Assembly (NCBI GenBank): GCA_965243175.1
Contig: OZ251532.1
Location: 682,001-746,000 of the forward strand
Length of the DNA: 64,000 nucleotides
Source: VXYL01 sp965243175
GTDB taxonomy: Bacteria; Pseudomonadota; Gammaproteobacteria; Pseudomonadales; Azotimanducaceae
Direction of reading: 5' to 3'
Shown: positions 51,329 through 60,589 of the stretch, piece by piece
Position numbering within the stretch: the first letter of the stretch is position 1
Layout of the letters: the number at the start of each line of letters is the position of its first letter
Translations under genes and position numbers: made by a program
The notes under the pieces: model-generated
Told to the model about the DNA's origin: nothing
Database searches by the model: none
Seen by the model: the letters and a program-made list of their open reading frames with translations, nothing else

Positions 51329-52929
51329 ACCCCGTGCCGCAGCCAGCCCCCGACCGCGCGGCGGACGACCCTTCCCGCGACCGCATCCTGATTCTGGATT
51401 TCGGCTCGCAGACCACGCAGCTGATCGCTCGGCGCATCCGCGAACACGGCGTCTACTGCGAGATTCGCCCCTTCGACGTCGGCGCCGACGCCCTGCGCGC
51501 CTTCGCGCCGCGCGGCATCGTCCTCTCCGGCGGCCCGGAGACGGTCACCGGAGACGCCACGCCGCGCATCGACGACGCGGTCTTCGAGTCCGGCGCGCCG
51601 GTGCTCGGCATCTGCTACGGGATGCAGGCGATGGCGGCGCAACTCGGCGGCGCCGTGGAACGCTCGCCCCACAGCGAATTCGGCCACGCGGTTCTGCGAG
51701 TGGCCGAATCCGAAGCGAACGGCAGCGGCTTGTTCGCGGGCCTCGGCGCCGCGCTCGACGTCTGGATGAGCCACGGCGACAAGGTGACGACGGCGCCGCC
51801 CGGCTTCGAGGTCGCCGCCGAGAGCCCCAACGCGCCCATCGCCGCCATGGCCAATGCCGAGCGCGGCCTGTTCGGCGTCCAGTTCCATCCCGAGGTCACC
51901 CACACCGAAGGCGGCGGCGAACTGCTGCACCGCTTCGTCCGCGACATCGCCGGCTGCGCTGGCGACTGGACCGTCTCCAACATCATCGACCAAGCCATGG
52001 TGCGCATCCGCGAGCAAGTTGGCGACGACCGCGTGGTCCTCGGACTTTCCGGCGGCGTGGACTCCAGCGTCGTGGCGGCGCTGCTGTCGCGGGCGATCGG
52101 CAAGCAGCTCGCCTGCGTCTTCGTCGACAACGGCCTGCTGCGCAAGGGCGAAGCCGCGGACGTGCAGGCCGCGTTCGGCGGCGCATCGAACACCCTGCCC
52201 ATCGATGTGCGCATGGTGGACGCGAGCGACGAGTTCCTGAACGCGCTGGCCGGCGTCGATGCGCCGGAAGCCAAGCGCAAGGCCATCGGGCGAACCTTCG
52301 TGGAAGTCTTCGAACGCGAAGCGTCGCGCATCGAAGGCGCCCGCTGGCTGGCCCAGGGAACCATCTACCCGGACGTGATCGAGTCGGCCGGCACCGGCGG
52401 CAAGACGCGCGTCATCAAATCCCACCACAACGTCGGCGGGCTGCCGGAGCGCATGAATCTGCGCCTGCTCGAGCCGCTCCGCGACCTGTTCAAGGACGAA
52501 GTGCGGAACATCGGCCTCGCCCTCGGCCTGCCGGAAGATCTGATCCACCGCCACCCCTTCCCAGGCCCGGGACTGGCCGTGCGCGCCCTCGGCGAAGTGC
52601 GCCGCGAGCATCTGGAAGCGCTCCGCGAAGCCGACGCCATCTTCCTCGAGGAACTGCGGCGCGCGGACTGGTACCACAAGGTGAGCCAGGCGTTCGCCGT
52701 CCACCTGCCCGTGCGCTCGGTAGGCGTGGTGGGCGACGCCCGTCTCTACGAGTTTGTAATCGCGCTGCGCGCCGTGCAGACCACGGACTTCATGACGGCG
52801 CGCTGGGCCCCGCTGCCGCACGATCTGCTGGCGCGGGTCAGCAGCCGCATCGTCAACGAGGTGTATGGCGTCTCGCGGGTCGTCTACGACGTGACGGGCA
52901 AGCCGCCGGGCACCATCGAGTGGGAGTGA
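51325..52929 (+). CDS. guaA: GMP synthase (glutamine-hydrolysing)
   Basis: A 534-residue enzyme converting XMP to GMP. N-terminal glutamine amidotransferase: RILILDFGSQTTQLIARRIR, the nucleophile in PVLGICYGMQAMA, and FGVQFHPEVTHT with His-x-Glu. The ATP pyrophosphatase domain has GLSGGVDSSVVAALLSRAIG, and the dimerisation domain ends RVSSRIVNEVYGVSRVVYDV and PPGTIEWE. TTG 51325 overlaps the guaB stop (TTGA); GTG 51334 is an equally possible start. It overlaps tadA by four bases (GTGA). Confidence 0.97.
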   Translation: MNPVPQPAPDRAADDPSRDRILILDFGSQTTQLIARRIREHGVYCEIRPFDVGADALRAFAPRGIVLSGGPETVTGDATPRIDDAVFESGAPVLGICYGMQAMAAQLGGAVERSPHSEFGHAVLRVAESEANGSGLFAGLGAALDVWMSHGDKVTTAPPGFEVAAESPNAPIAAMANAERGLFGVQFHPEVTHTEGGGELLHRFVRDIAGCAGDWTVSNIIDQAMVRIREQVGDDRVVLGLSGGVDSSVVAALLSRAIGKQLACVFVDNGLLRKGEAADVQAAFGGASNTLPIDVRMVDASDEFLNALAGVDAPEAKRKAIGRTFVEVFEREASRIEGARWLAQGTIYPDVIESAGTGGKTRVIKSHHNVGGLPERMNLRLLEPLRDLFKDEVRNIGLALGLPEDLIHRHPFPGPGLAVRALGEVRREHLEALREADAIFLEELRRADWYHKVSQAFAVHLPVRSVGVVGDARLYEFVIALRAVQTTDFMTARWAPLPHDLLARVSSRIVNEVYGVSRVVYDVTGKPPGTIEWE

Positions 52930-53414
52930 CCGCCGCGACGCCCGTCGCGCAGCGCCAAGACGACGAGCGCTGGATGCGCGCCGCGCTGGCCGAAGCGCGC
53001 CGCGCCGAGGCGCTGGCCGAAGTGCCGGTGGGCGCGGTGGTGGTGCGCGACGGCGAGATCCTCGGGCGCGGCTGCAATCATCCCATCGGCGCCGTGGACC
53101 CCACCGCCCACGCCGAGATCGACGCGCTGCGCGATGCGGCGCGACGAATCGGCAACTACCGGCTGCCGGGGGCGACTCTCTACGTCACCGTCGAACCCTG
53201 CCTGATGTGTGCTGGCGCTTTGGTTCACGCCCGCATCGAGCGGCTGGTCTACGGCGCGTCGGCGCCGACAACCGGCGCGGCGGCGCTGTTGGCAACCGCG
53301 CCCGCGAATCATCGGGTACGTGTCGAAGGCGGCGTGCTGGCCGAGTGCTGCGCCGGGCTGCTCACCGCGTTCTTCGCCGCTCGCCGGGAGAAGTGCCGAG
53401 ACGGCGAGCCATGA
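52926..53414 (+). CDS. tadA: tRNA-specific adenosine deaminase
   Basis: A 162-residue zinc deaminase that converts A34 to inosine in tRNA-Arg(ACG). DERWMRAALAEARRAEALAE and VPVGAVVV mark the N-terminus. TAHAEIDALRDAARR holds the first zinc ligand and catalytic Glu; TLYVTVEPCLMCAGALVHAR the Cys pair. GTG 52926 overlaps the guaA stop (GTGA; GTG 52920 also possible), and the tadA stop overlaps the purL start (ATGA). Its place inside a purine operon is a known gammaproteobacterial tendency. Confidence 0.96.
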   Translation: MTAATPVAQRQDDERWMRAALAEARRAEALAEVPVGAVVVRDGEILGRGCNHPIGAVDPTAHAEIDALRDAARRIGNYRLPGATLYVTVEPCLMCAGALVHARIERLVYGASAPTTGAAALLATAPANHRVRVEGGVLAECCAGLLTAFFAARREKCRDGEP

Positions 53415-56400
53415 CGAATCCAGAGCGCGAAACGACGCCCGTGGCGGAACCAATGCCGCTGGTTCTGGCCGGGCCGCCTGCCTTCTCCAAGGCCCGGCTG
53501 GCGCGAACGCTGCGTCTTCTCAAGCACGACACGCCCACGCTGCGCGATGTCTTCGCCGAGTTCATCCACTTTCTGTTCGTCACCGAGGAACTCGATGCCG
53601 ACGAGCGGGCGAAGATCGACCAGCTGCTCAGCTACGGCCCGCAGCGCGACCTGCCAGCCAAGGTCGGCGCCGCGCTGTGTACCGTGGTGCCGCGTCCGGG
53701 AACGGTCTCGCCTTGGGCGAGCAAGGCGACGGACATATTCCATCGCTGCGGCTTGAGCGCCGTGACGCGGGTGGAGCGGGGCGTTCGCTGGCATTTCGAC
53801 GGCGCCCGCCCGGCCAGCTTCGAGCCGCTGCGCGACCGCATGACCGAGTCCGTCGTCGTCGGCGACGACTTCGGCCTGCTCGCATTGCCCACCGCTCCCC
53901 GCCCGTTGCGACACGTCGCGCTGGGCGACGATCCGGGCGCCGCCCTCGATGCCGCGAACAGGCGCTTGAGCCTCGCGCTCTCCGCCGACGAAGTGGACTA
54001 CTTGGCCGATGCCTTCGCGACGCTCGGCCGCGACCCCACGGATGCGGAGCTGATGATGTTCGCGCAGGCGAACTCGGAGCATTGCCGCCACAAGATCTTC
54101 AACGCCGATTGGCTGATCGACGGCGCGCCGCAGCCGAAGACGCTGTTCGGGATGATTCGCAACACCTACCAGGCGGTGAACGGCGAGGGCATCCTTTCCG
54201 CCTACGCGGACAACGCCGCGGTGGTGGAGGGCAGCGCCACCGCTCGCTTCCAACCCGACGCGGACCGCATCTACCGCCGCCAGCCCGGCACCGCGCACCT
54301 GCTGATGAAGGTGGAAACCCACAACCACCCCACCGCCATCGCGCCCCATCCCGGCGCCGCGACCGGCTCCGGCGGAGAAATCCGCGACGAAGGCGCGGTG
54401 GGTCGGGGTTCCAAGCCGAAGGCCGGGCTGGTCGGCTTCACCACCAGCGCCCTTGGCATCGGCACGTCGCCGCCACCGCTGGTCGGCAAGCCGGAGCGCA
54501 TCGCTTCCGCGCTCGACATCATGCTCGAAGCGCCCCTCGGCGCCGCGGCCTTCAACAACGAATACGGGCGGCCCTGCCTCGCCGGCTACTTTCGCACCTT
54601 CGAGGCACCGGGGCAGGGTCGCAACGAGGCATGGGGCTACCACAAGCCGGTGATGATCGCTGGCGGCGTCGGCACGGTCGCCGAACCCCACGTCCGCGCT
54701 GGCGACGTGCCGGTGGACGCCAAGCTGGTCGTGCTCGGCGGCCCGGCCATGCTCATCGGACTTGGCGGCGGCGCCGCGTCCAGCATGGCGAACGGCGAAG
54801 GCGACGCGGAACTGGATTTCGCATCGGTGCAGCGCGCCAACGCCGAACTGCAACGGCGCTGCCAGGAAGTGATCGACCGCTGCTGCGCGCTCGGCGAGCG
54901 CAATCCCATCCGCCTGATCCACGACGTGGGCGCCGGCGGCCTCTCCAACGCGCTGCCGGAACTGGTACACGATGCGGGGGTTGGCGGACGCTTCGACCTG
55001 CGCGCCGTGCCGAACGCGGACGCGGCGCTCTCGCCCATGGAAATCTGGTGCAACGAAGCGCAAGAGCGCTACGTGCTCGCGCTGGACGCGAACGCGCTGG
55101 ACGTCTTCGACGCGATCTGCGCGCGGGAGCGGTGCCCCTACGCCGTGGTCGGCAAGGCCACGTCCGACCAGCGGCTGCGCGTGGACGACCCGCTGCTCGA
55201 CGGAACGCCCGTGGACATGCCCCTAGCGACGCTGCTCGGCAAGCCGCCGAAAACGACGCGGTCCTTCTCGCGCGCGGAATCCCGAGCGACGAGCGCTTCG
55301 TTCGACCCACGCGGCATCGATCTGGGCAACGCCATCGAGCAGGTGCTTCGCTTCCCCACGGTCGCCAGCAAGAAGTTCCTCGTCACCATCGGCGACCGCA
55401 GCATCACCGGCCTCGTCGCCCGCGATCAGATGGTGGGCCCGCGCCAAGTGCCGGTGGCGGATGCGGCGGTGACGCTCGCCGGCTTCGACACCTTCGCCGG
55501 CGAAGCGATGGCGATGGGCGAACGGTCTCCGGTAGCCGTGCTGAATCCGGCAGCGGCGGCGCGGCTCGCCGTGGCGGAAGCGCTCACCAACCTCGCTTCG
55601 GCGCCGATCGACGGCTTGCGTCGCGTCGTGCTCTCGGCGAACTGGATGGCCGCGGCGGGCCACGAAGGCGAGGATCAGGCGCTCTTCGATTCGGTCCGCG
55701 CGGTGGGCGAAGAACTGTGTCCGGCGCTCGGCATCGCCATTCCCGTAGGCAAGGACAGCCTCTCGATGCGCACCGCGTGGGGCAGTGGCGACGAAGAAGA
55801 AGTGGTGGTGTCGCCGGTGACGCTGATCGTCAGCGCCTTCGCGCCATTGGCCGATGTTCGCCTTGGTTTGACGCCGGAGGTTCCGGGGGGAACCGATGCG
55901 CTGTATTTGGTCGAACCGGATTTCGCCCGCCAATGCAGGCTCGGCGCCAGCGCGTTGGCGCAGTGCCACGGCGCGTTGGGTTCGACGCCGCCGGACGTGG
56001 ACGACGCGGCATCCTTGCGGGCGCTTCTGGAGTGGATCGCCGAAGCACGAGGCAACGGCTGGCTGACCTGCTACCACGACCGCTCCGACGGCGGCTTGTT
56101 CGCAACGCTGGCCGAGATGGCCTTCGCCAGCGGTCGGGGCCTGGACATTCTCGTCGGCGAAACGCCGGTCGCCGAGCTCTTCGCGGAGGAAATCGGCGTG
56201 GTCGTCGGCATCGGGAAGGAAGAAGCGGAGGCCGCGGGCGAAGCTGCGGCGCGTGCCGGACTGCGGTTTCGGCAGGTGGCCGTGGTGCGCGACGACCAAG
56301 ACGTCCGAGTGCTCCAAAACGAGACCGTCCTGCATCGCTCCACGCGAGCAGACTTGGAACGCATCTGGGCGGCGACCAGCTATGCCATGCAGAAGCTGCG

Positions 56401-57301
56401 CGACGACGAAGCCTGCGCGGAGCAGGAGTTCGAGGCCATCGGCAGCGACGCCCCGGTCCTGACTTTCCGAGCGGACTTCGACGTGCAGGAGGACGTCGCG
56501 GCACCCTTCATCGCAACCGGCGTTCGCCCGCGCGTGGCGATCCTGCGCGAACAAGGCGTGAACGGGCAGATCGAAATGGCGGCGGCCTTCGACCGCGCTG
56601 GCTTCGAGGCGGTGGACGTCCACATGACGGACCTGTTCGCCGACCCGCGCCTGCTCGGCGGCTTCCAAGCCCTCGCCGCTTGCGGCGGGTTCTCCTACGG
56701 CGACGTGCTTGGCGGTGGGGGCGGCTGGGCGAAGTCCATCCTGTTCGAGCCGGCGTTGAAGGATGCGTTCGCCACGTTCTTCGCCCGCGACGACACGTTG
56801 ACGCTGGGCGTCTGCAACGGCGCCCAGATGCTCGCCGCCCTGCGCGAGCTGATTCCGGGCGCCGGCAACTGGCCGCGCTTCGTCGCCAACCGTTCCGAGC
56901 GCTTCGAGGCGCGCACCATCGTGCTGCGCGTCAACGCGTCGCGGTCGCCTTGGCTCGACGGCATGGCCGGCGCCCTGCTGCCAACGCCGGTGGCGCACGG
57001 CGAAGGCCGCGCCGAGTTCGACCCCGGAACCGGCATCAAAGCCCTCCGCCTCGCCGGCGACATCGCCTTTCAGTACGCCGACATCCGAGGCAGGCCCACC
57101 GAACGCTATCCGCTGAATCCCAACGGCGCCGAGCAGGGCCTCGCCGGAGTCACCGCCGCCGAAGGCCGCGTACTGGCGGCGATGCCCCACCCGGAGCGCG
57201 TCTTCCGCGCCATCCAGAACTCCTGGCGGCACGAGGACTGGCGCAACGCCGACGGCCCGTGGCTGCGCCTGTTCCGCAACGCCCGGGTGGCCCTCGGCTG
57301 A
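53411..57301 (+). CDS. purL: Phosphoribosylformylglycinamidine synthase (large form)
   Basis: A 1296-residue enzyme for the fourth step of purine synthesis, with the synthetase and glutaminase in one chain as in gammaproteobacteria. The N-terminal linker region is followed by MFAQANSEHCRHKIFNADW, MKVETHNHPTAIAPHPGAAT, GSGGEIRDEGAVGRG and VHDAGVGGRFDLRAVP. The C-terminal amidotransferase has REQGVNGQIEMAAAFDRAGF and nucleophile Cys in LGVCNGAQMLAALREL (about 1135), with AMPHPERVFR near the end. ATG 53411 overlaps the tadA stop. It ends three bases before the convergent ABM gene. Confidence 0.97.
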   Translation: MTNPERETTPVAEPMPLVLAGPPAFSKARLARTLRLLKHDTPTLRDVFAEFIHFLFVTEELDADERAKIDQLLSYGPQRDLPAKVGAALCTVVPRPGTVSPWASKATDIFHRCGLSAVTRVERGVRWHFDGARPASFEPLRDRMTESVVVGDDFGLLALPTAPRPLRHVALGDDPGAALDAANRRLSLALSADEVDYLADAFATLGRDPTDAELMMFAQANSEHCRHKIFNADWLIDGAPQPKTLFGMIRNTYQAVNGEGILSAYADNAAVVEGSATARFQPDADRIYRRQPGTAHLLMKVETHNHPTAIAPHPGAATGSGGEIRDEGAVGRGSKPKAGLVGFTTSALGIGTSPPPLVGKPERIASALDIMLEAPLGAAAFNNEYGRPCLAGYFRTFEAPGQGRNEAWGYHKPVMIAGGVGTVAEPHVRAGDVPVDAKLVVLGGPAMLIGLGGGAASSMANGEGDAELDFASVQRANAELQRRCQEVIDRCCALGERNPIRLIHDVGAGGLSNALPELVHDAGVGGRFDLRAVPNADAALSPMEIWCNEAQERYVLALDANALDVFDAICARERCPYAVVGKATSDQRLRVDDPLLDGTPVDMPLATLLGKPPKTTRSFSRAESRATSASFDPRGIDLGNAIEQVLRFPTVASKKFLVTIGDRSITGLVARDQMVGPRQVPVADAAVTLAGFDTFAGEAMAMGERSPVAVLNPAAAARLAVAEALTNLASAPIDGLRRVVLSANWMAAAGHEGEDQALFDSVRAVGEELCPALGIAIPVGKDSLSMRTAWGSGDEEEVVVSPVTLIVSAFAPLADVRLGLTPEVPGGTDALYLVEPDFARQCRLGASALAQCHGALGSTPPDVDDAASLRALLEWIAEARGNGWLTCYHDRSDGGLFATLAEMAFASGRGLDILVGETPVAELFAEEIGVVVGIGKEEAEAAGEAAARAGLRFRQVAVVRDDQDVRVLQNETVLHRSTRADLERIWAATSYAMQKLRDDEACAEQEFEAIGSDAPVLTFRADFDVQEDVAAPFIATGVRPRVAILREQGVNGQIEMAAAFDRAGFEAVDVHMTDLFADPRLLGGFQALAACGGFSYGDVLGGGGGWAKSILFEPALKDAFATFFARDDTLTLGVCNGAQMLAALRELIPGAGNWPRFVANRSERFEARTIVLRVNASRSPWLDGMAGALLPTPVAHGEGRAEFDPGTGIKALRLAGDIAFQYADIRGRPTERYPLNPNGAEQGLAGVTAAEGRVLAAMPHPERVFRAIQNSWRHEDWRNADGPWLRLFRNARVALG

Positions 57302-57304
57302 AGA

Positions 57305-57586
57305 TCAGCCGACGACTTGGAAGCGCTTGATGTCCGGGCGGCCGGCCATCAGGCCGGCGAACTTGGCACCGGCGGCCTTGAAGTGGTCGCTGGCGCCGTG
57401 CGCCTTGAGGGCTTCGTCGTCGTCGTAGAGTTCCATCACGGCGTAGCCTTCGTCGTCCTTCACCAGCGTGTAGAGCTGGTTGCCGGGTTCGTTCGCGCGC
57501 ACTTGCGCGGCGAGCTCCAGCATCACGGTCTCGAATTCGGATTCCTTGCCAGCGGCGACTTTCAGACGGGCGAGCAGTGCGATCAT
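57305..57586 (-). CDS. Antibiotic biosynthesis monooxygenase (ABM/YgiN-like) protein
   Basis: A 93-residue dimeric ferredoxin-like fold protein. MIALLARLKVAAGKESEFET and LYTLVKDDEGYAVMELYDDD followed by ALKAHGASDHFKAAG match the small quinol monooxygenase/heme-degradase-like ABM family. The His in KAHGASDHF is the usual conserved residue. The role is uncertain; relatives oxidise quinols or act on aldehydes. It converges on purL with a three-base gap, and lies 47 bases from the divergent NUDIX gene. Confidence 0.85.
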   Translation of the reverse strand: MIALLARLKVAAGKESEFETVMLELAAQVRANEPGNQLYTLVKDDEGYAVMELYDDDEALKAHGASDHFKAAGAKFAGLMAGRPDIKRFQVVG

Positions 57587-57633
57587 TGCGTTTCCTTGCG
57601 TTCGCTTCGGTGAGCGGGAGAGCATAGCCAACC

Positions 57634-58176
57634 ATGCACCGAGACGCACTGCTTGCCATGCTGACCCGCTACCAGCGGCAGCACCCGGACGAGGACGCGG
57701 CACGGCGTTTCCAGCGCTTCGTGTCCAACCAGCCGCGCTGCTTCGAGCGCGACTGCTGGGAGGACGGCCATGTGACGGCCTCAGCGGCGCTGCTCGATCC
57801 CTCGCGCAAGTTCATGCTGATGACTCTGCACCGCAAGCTCGGCATGTGGCTGCAACTCGGCGGCCACGCGGACGGCAACCCGGATCCCCTCGCGGTGGCG
57901 TGTCTGGAAGCGGAAGAGGAGTCGGGGCTGGACGTGACGCCAGCGATGGAAGAGCCGATCGACGTGGACGTCCACGAGGTTCCCACCTACGGCACGGATC
58001 CGGCCCACTACCACTACGACGTGCGGTTCGTTCTGTTCGCGGAGCACACGGCAGTGAGAGCAACCAGCGAATCGCTGAAGTTGGAGTGGGTACCGCTCGA
58101 CAGCGTGGCCTCCGTCACCAACGAGGAGTCCATCCTGCGCCTAGCCGCCAAGTGCCGAGCTTGGCCCAGTACTTGA
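57634..58176 (+). CDS. NUDIX hydrolase
   Basis: A 180-residue hydrolase of nucleoside diphosphates linked to other moieties. The Nudix box region is GGHADGNPDPLAVACLEAEE followed by ESGL: the E-E-x-x-G-L end is kept, but the Arg of the usual REUxEE is replaced and the first Glu position is Asp/Asn. HVTASAALLDPSRKFMLMTL is the first strand pair. This divergent form fits the group without a clear known substrate. It starts at ATG 57634. Downstream begins the degraded mobile region. Confidence 0.85.
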   Translation: MHRDALLAMLTRYQRQHPDEDAARRFQRFVSNQPRCFERDCWEDGHVTASAALLDPSRKFMLMTLHRKLGMWLQLGGHADGNPDPLAVACLEAEEESGLDVTPAMEEPIDVDVHEVPTYGTDPAHYHYDVRFVLFAEHTAVRATSESLKLEWVPLDSVASVTNEESILRLAAKCRAWPST

Positions 58177-58792
58177 GGCGACATGGACGTCCATCGCTGC
58201 ATGAACCAGTTGAACCAGTACACACCGATGCATGCAAGCGTGTCTTTTGGTACGCTACATAGCAACTTGGCTGTTCTCGAGGGATGAAACTTGGCAAGTC
58301 GGACCAAAGTGCGTTCGTTGCGGCCTCGTGCGCGTCAGGGGATCAGCTCGTATCCGACCACGCGGGCGGCATGCTTCGCCAGCATGCAGCAACTCGCACC
58401 TCCGTACGAGGCGGCCTCCGCAGCCGCCGCGCTTCACGAAGGATGGCGCGAAGGTGGCGAACGTGGTCATCGTAGGAGCGGATGACGCCGCCAAGCCGCC
58501 CGCCGACGCACCGGTGATGGATCGAGCCGAGGCGGTGACCATCCTCCACGGAAGAAGCCGAAAAGAAAGCGTGGTGGAGTATCGAGCAGGATGAAGACGA
58601 ACGCGCCGCCAAAGCCGTTGGGAAGCAACAGGAGCGTGATGCCAAAGAGGCCCACCGGAAACTGACAGAGGAAGCGCAAGCCGTCGTGCTCCCGTTGCTA
58701 AGACGGGATAGCAACGAACCATTGCCGTCAGGAGGCGAACAAACGGTCTCGATACAAAAGAACCGGAAACCGAAGCGGTAGGAACCACAAAA
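58177..58792 (+). other. Gap with degraded coding sequence
   Basis: About 615 bases with no intact gene. Plus-strand coding remains can be pieced together from two frames: ANVVIVGADDAAKPPADAPV then MDRAEAVTI up to about 58550, and, one frame over, EEAEKKAWWSIEQDEDERAA and KEAHRKLTEEAQAVVLPLLR to the stop near 58782. The second part is highly charged and probably helical. No start codon is in frame for it. I think this is the relic of one gene at the edge of an integrated element, but the family is unknown. Confidence 0.35.
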
Positions 58793-59143
58793 ATGAACAA
58801 ACACAAAACGAACGCTCCGAAGAAACCGGAACAAACGCAAGCAATCATCGAGATGTACGACTCAGGATCGTCTCTCCGCAAAACCGGCGCACACTTCGGG
58901 GTCGAGTACGCTGGAAAACGACCGCCCGAACAAGGAGAAAACCATGAAACGCACCCTCATCCTTCTGACCACCATCGTCCTCACCATCGCGGTCGGAGCG
59001 CCAGCGCAAGCCCGCACCTTGCTGCAAGCCATCTGCTCGGAGAACCCGCCCGCCGAAGGGCAGCGCGAATCCGCGTTGTGCGAACAGGCGCACCGCATGT
59101 ACAACCCGTATCGGCTCTATTTCGATCCGCGCTACGACAGTGA
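58793..59143 (+). CDS. Doubtful small gene with helix-turn-helix-like N-terminus
   Basis: The first 38 residues, MNKHKTNAPKKPEQTQAIIE and MYDSGSSLRKTGAHFGVEY, resemble a resolvase/transposase-type helix-turn-helix. The rest reads as Pro/His/Arg-rich low-quality sequence overlapping the start of the next gene in another frame. Its length suggests a truncated DNA-binding protein rather than an intact gene. Given low confidence, treat only the N-terminal portion as meaningful. Confidence 0.25.
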   Translation: MNKHKTNAPKKPEQTQAIIEMYDSGSSLRKTGAHFGVEYAGKRPPEQGENHETHPHPSDHHRPHHRGRSASASPHLAASHLLGEPARRRAARIRVVRTGAPHVQPVSALFRSALRQ

Positions 59144-59696
59144 GCGTCGGTACATCGACCCCCGCGTAGTCGGATTCACCACCGAGAACAATTGGGAAGT
59201 ACGCGCTCACCCCTTCGGCAGTTCCTACTCCGACGCAGGCATCGTGAACATCGACCGGACGCTCGAACAGAGCCAAGAGAGGTTGTATCTGGTGGTGGTA
59301 CGCATCAGTCGCGGCTACCAGTTTCAGGTTTGCCACCAGCCGTACTACGAAGGCAATTGGGGCTGCGTGATTTTCGGACGCGCTTCGATCGGCGACGGCG
59401 ACGGCGTGAACGGCAACCTCGGCTGGCGCCAGAATCCAAACGAGGCTTGGCTTGGCAACGATGGCGGCGTGATCTACAAGAGCGCTGGCGCGGCGCGAAC
59501 AGCCGCTCACAGCCTGCTTCGATGTCTCACGGACTATCGACGCCGCGATATGATCAGCACGGTCTATTCCGACGCCGGAGACAGGATTTGGCCGATCCCC
59601 GCTCGACGTTGGTGCCCTGCTCCGAATCCGGCTGGCTACATCGAGTACGACTCCGTTTCGATTCCGAAGCCACCGGCACCGATCTTCCCGCGTTAG
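58944..59696 (+). CDS. Exported protein, hypothetical
   Basis: A 250-residue protein with a clear signal peptide (LILLTTIVLTIAVGAPAQA) and an AAGGAG ribosome site before ATG 58944. The mature part is Tyr- and Arg-rich, with YNPYRLYFDPRYDSERRYID, VVRISRGYQFQVCHQPYYEG and DGDGVNGNLGWRQNPNEAWL. Six cysteines remain after cleavage, suggesting disulfides. I do not recognise a family. It lies within a probable element remnant that ends in a broken integrase gene, so it may be cargo. A strong hairpin follows its stop. Confidence 0.65.
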   Translation: MKRTLILLTTIVLTIAVGAPAQARTLLQAICSENPPAEGQRESALCEQAHRMYNPYRLYFDPRYDSERRYIDPRVVGFTTENNWEVRAHPFGSSYSDAGIVNIDRTLEQSQERLYLVVVRISRGYQFQVCHQPYYEGNWGCVIFGRASIGDGDGVNGNLGWRQNPNEAWLGNDGGVIYKSAGAARTAAHSLLRCLTDYRRRDMISTVYSDAGDRIWPIPARRWCPAPNPAGYIEYDSVSIPKPPAPIFPR

Positions 59697-59706
59697 CGAA
59701 AACAGC

Positions 59707-59744
59707 GCCGTGCGCCGCCCCGCAGACCGGGCGCGGCGCACGGC
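59707..59744. repeat. Strong GC-rich hairpin after the exported-protein gene
   Basis: A perfect 12-bp inverted pair (59707-59718 with 59733-59744, GCCGTGCGCCGC and its complement) around a 14-base loop, ten bases after the preceding stop. There is no T-run, so it could be a Rho-dependent stability hairpin or part of the element. It lies 18 bases before the next ATG. Confidence 0.55.
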
Positions 59745-59762
59745 GTCACGACGGAGACAGCC

Positions 59763-60254
59763 ATGAAACTCACCCCGATTATGATCCACATGCTGCGCGA
59801 GGCGAAGGCCAACGGCTTGAAAGGCATCAGCACCCAAGACGACTTCACCGAAGAGCAGCACATGGCCATCAAGCACTTGTACGATGGCGGGCTCATCGAC
59901 TCGGATGTTGAACCCCAACACTACTTCGGACAAGCGGCAGCGCACTACACCCGGTGCCCGATCACCGCCTTAGGACTGGAAAAACTGGAAGCCATCGACG
60001 CGGAAGACGAGAGACGGCCAACCGTCGAAGAGTGCAAGACCATCATCATCCTGATCATCGACCTCACCGTGAAGGCCAGAGACATGGACGCCGAGAAAGG
60101 CGAACAGGCGAAAGAAGTGGTGCGGAACGCCGACGACGAACAGACCGAGAGCATGTTCAAGCAGTTCGGCAACCTCAGCATGGTGGATTGGATCTCGCTG
60201 GTCAGCAGCGGATACACCCTTGCTGGCGGCGCTATGGGGTTGATCGCCGGTTGA
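59763..60254 (+). CDS. Hypothetical protein, winged-helix-like N-terminus, beside integrase remnant
   Basis: A 163-residue protein. The N-terminal 75 residues (MKLTPIMIHMLREAKANGLK, EEQHMAIKHLYDGGLIDSD, ALGLEKLEAI) have the pattern of a winged helix that reports on a mobile-element or membrane-linked regulator. The middle is acidic and helical; the last 25 residues (MVDWISLVSSGYTLAGGAMG) are hydrophobic and could insert in the membrane. It ends three bases before the integrase remnant, indicating one transcriptional unit. No family name is known to me. Confidence 0.6.
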   Translation: MKLTPIMIHMLREAKANGLKGISTQDDFTEEQHMAIKHLYDGGLIDSDVEPQHYFGQAAAHYTRCPITALGLEKLEAIDAEDERRPTVEECKTIIILIIDLTVKARDMDAEKGEQAKEVVRNADDEQTESMFKQFGNLSMVDWISLVSSGYTLAGGAMGLIAG

Positions 60255-60257
60255 ACG

Positions 60258-60565
60258 ATGGACGCCGCCCAACAGCACCTTGAAGCGCAGGCCGCAACCC
60301 GGTCCACCCGCACCGCCCTGCCGTTCGCCCACGACAACGACGATTGGCTCCGATCCAAGGTGCTGGCGTCCATCCCGGAGGCCACCCGGCACTCCTACAC
60401 CAGCGCCTTGAAGGACCTTACGCCGCACGTCATCGGCGACGCGCCTGACGATCAATCGGTACTCGACCGCATCCGCGAACTTGACGAGCAGGGACGCAGC
60501 GTTTCGGCCATGCGGCTCGCGCTGGCATCCGCGAACTTCTACCGCAAGTATGCGGGGTTAGGCCC
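60258..60565 (+). pseudogene. Truncated tyrosine recombinase (N-terminal SAM-like part)
   Basis: The first 100 codons encode ATRHSYTSALKDLTPHVIGD, DQSVLDRIRELDEQGRSVSA and MRLALASANFYRKYAGL, i.e. the N-terminal core-binding domain of a phage-type integrase. After KYAGL the sequence changes character and the catalytic domain (R...H-x-x-R...Y) is missing; the frame continues to 60737 into unrelated DNA. The break marks the edge of an element that has lost its recombination function. Confidence 0.7.
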
Positions 60566-60589
60566 CTTGGGCCCCCCGTGCGAGCACTT

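Noticed and set aside
53209..57330. A 1373-residue open frame overlapping purL in another frame
   Set aside because: Arg/Gly/Ala-rich composition without any motif; purL itself matches its family along the entire length.
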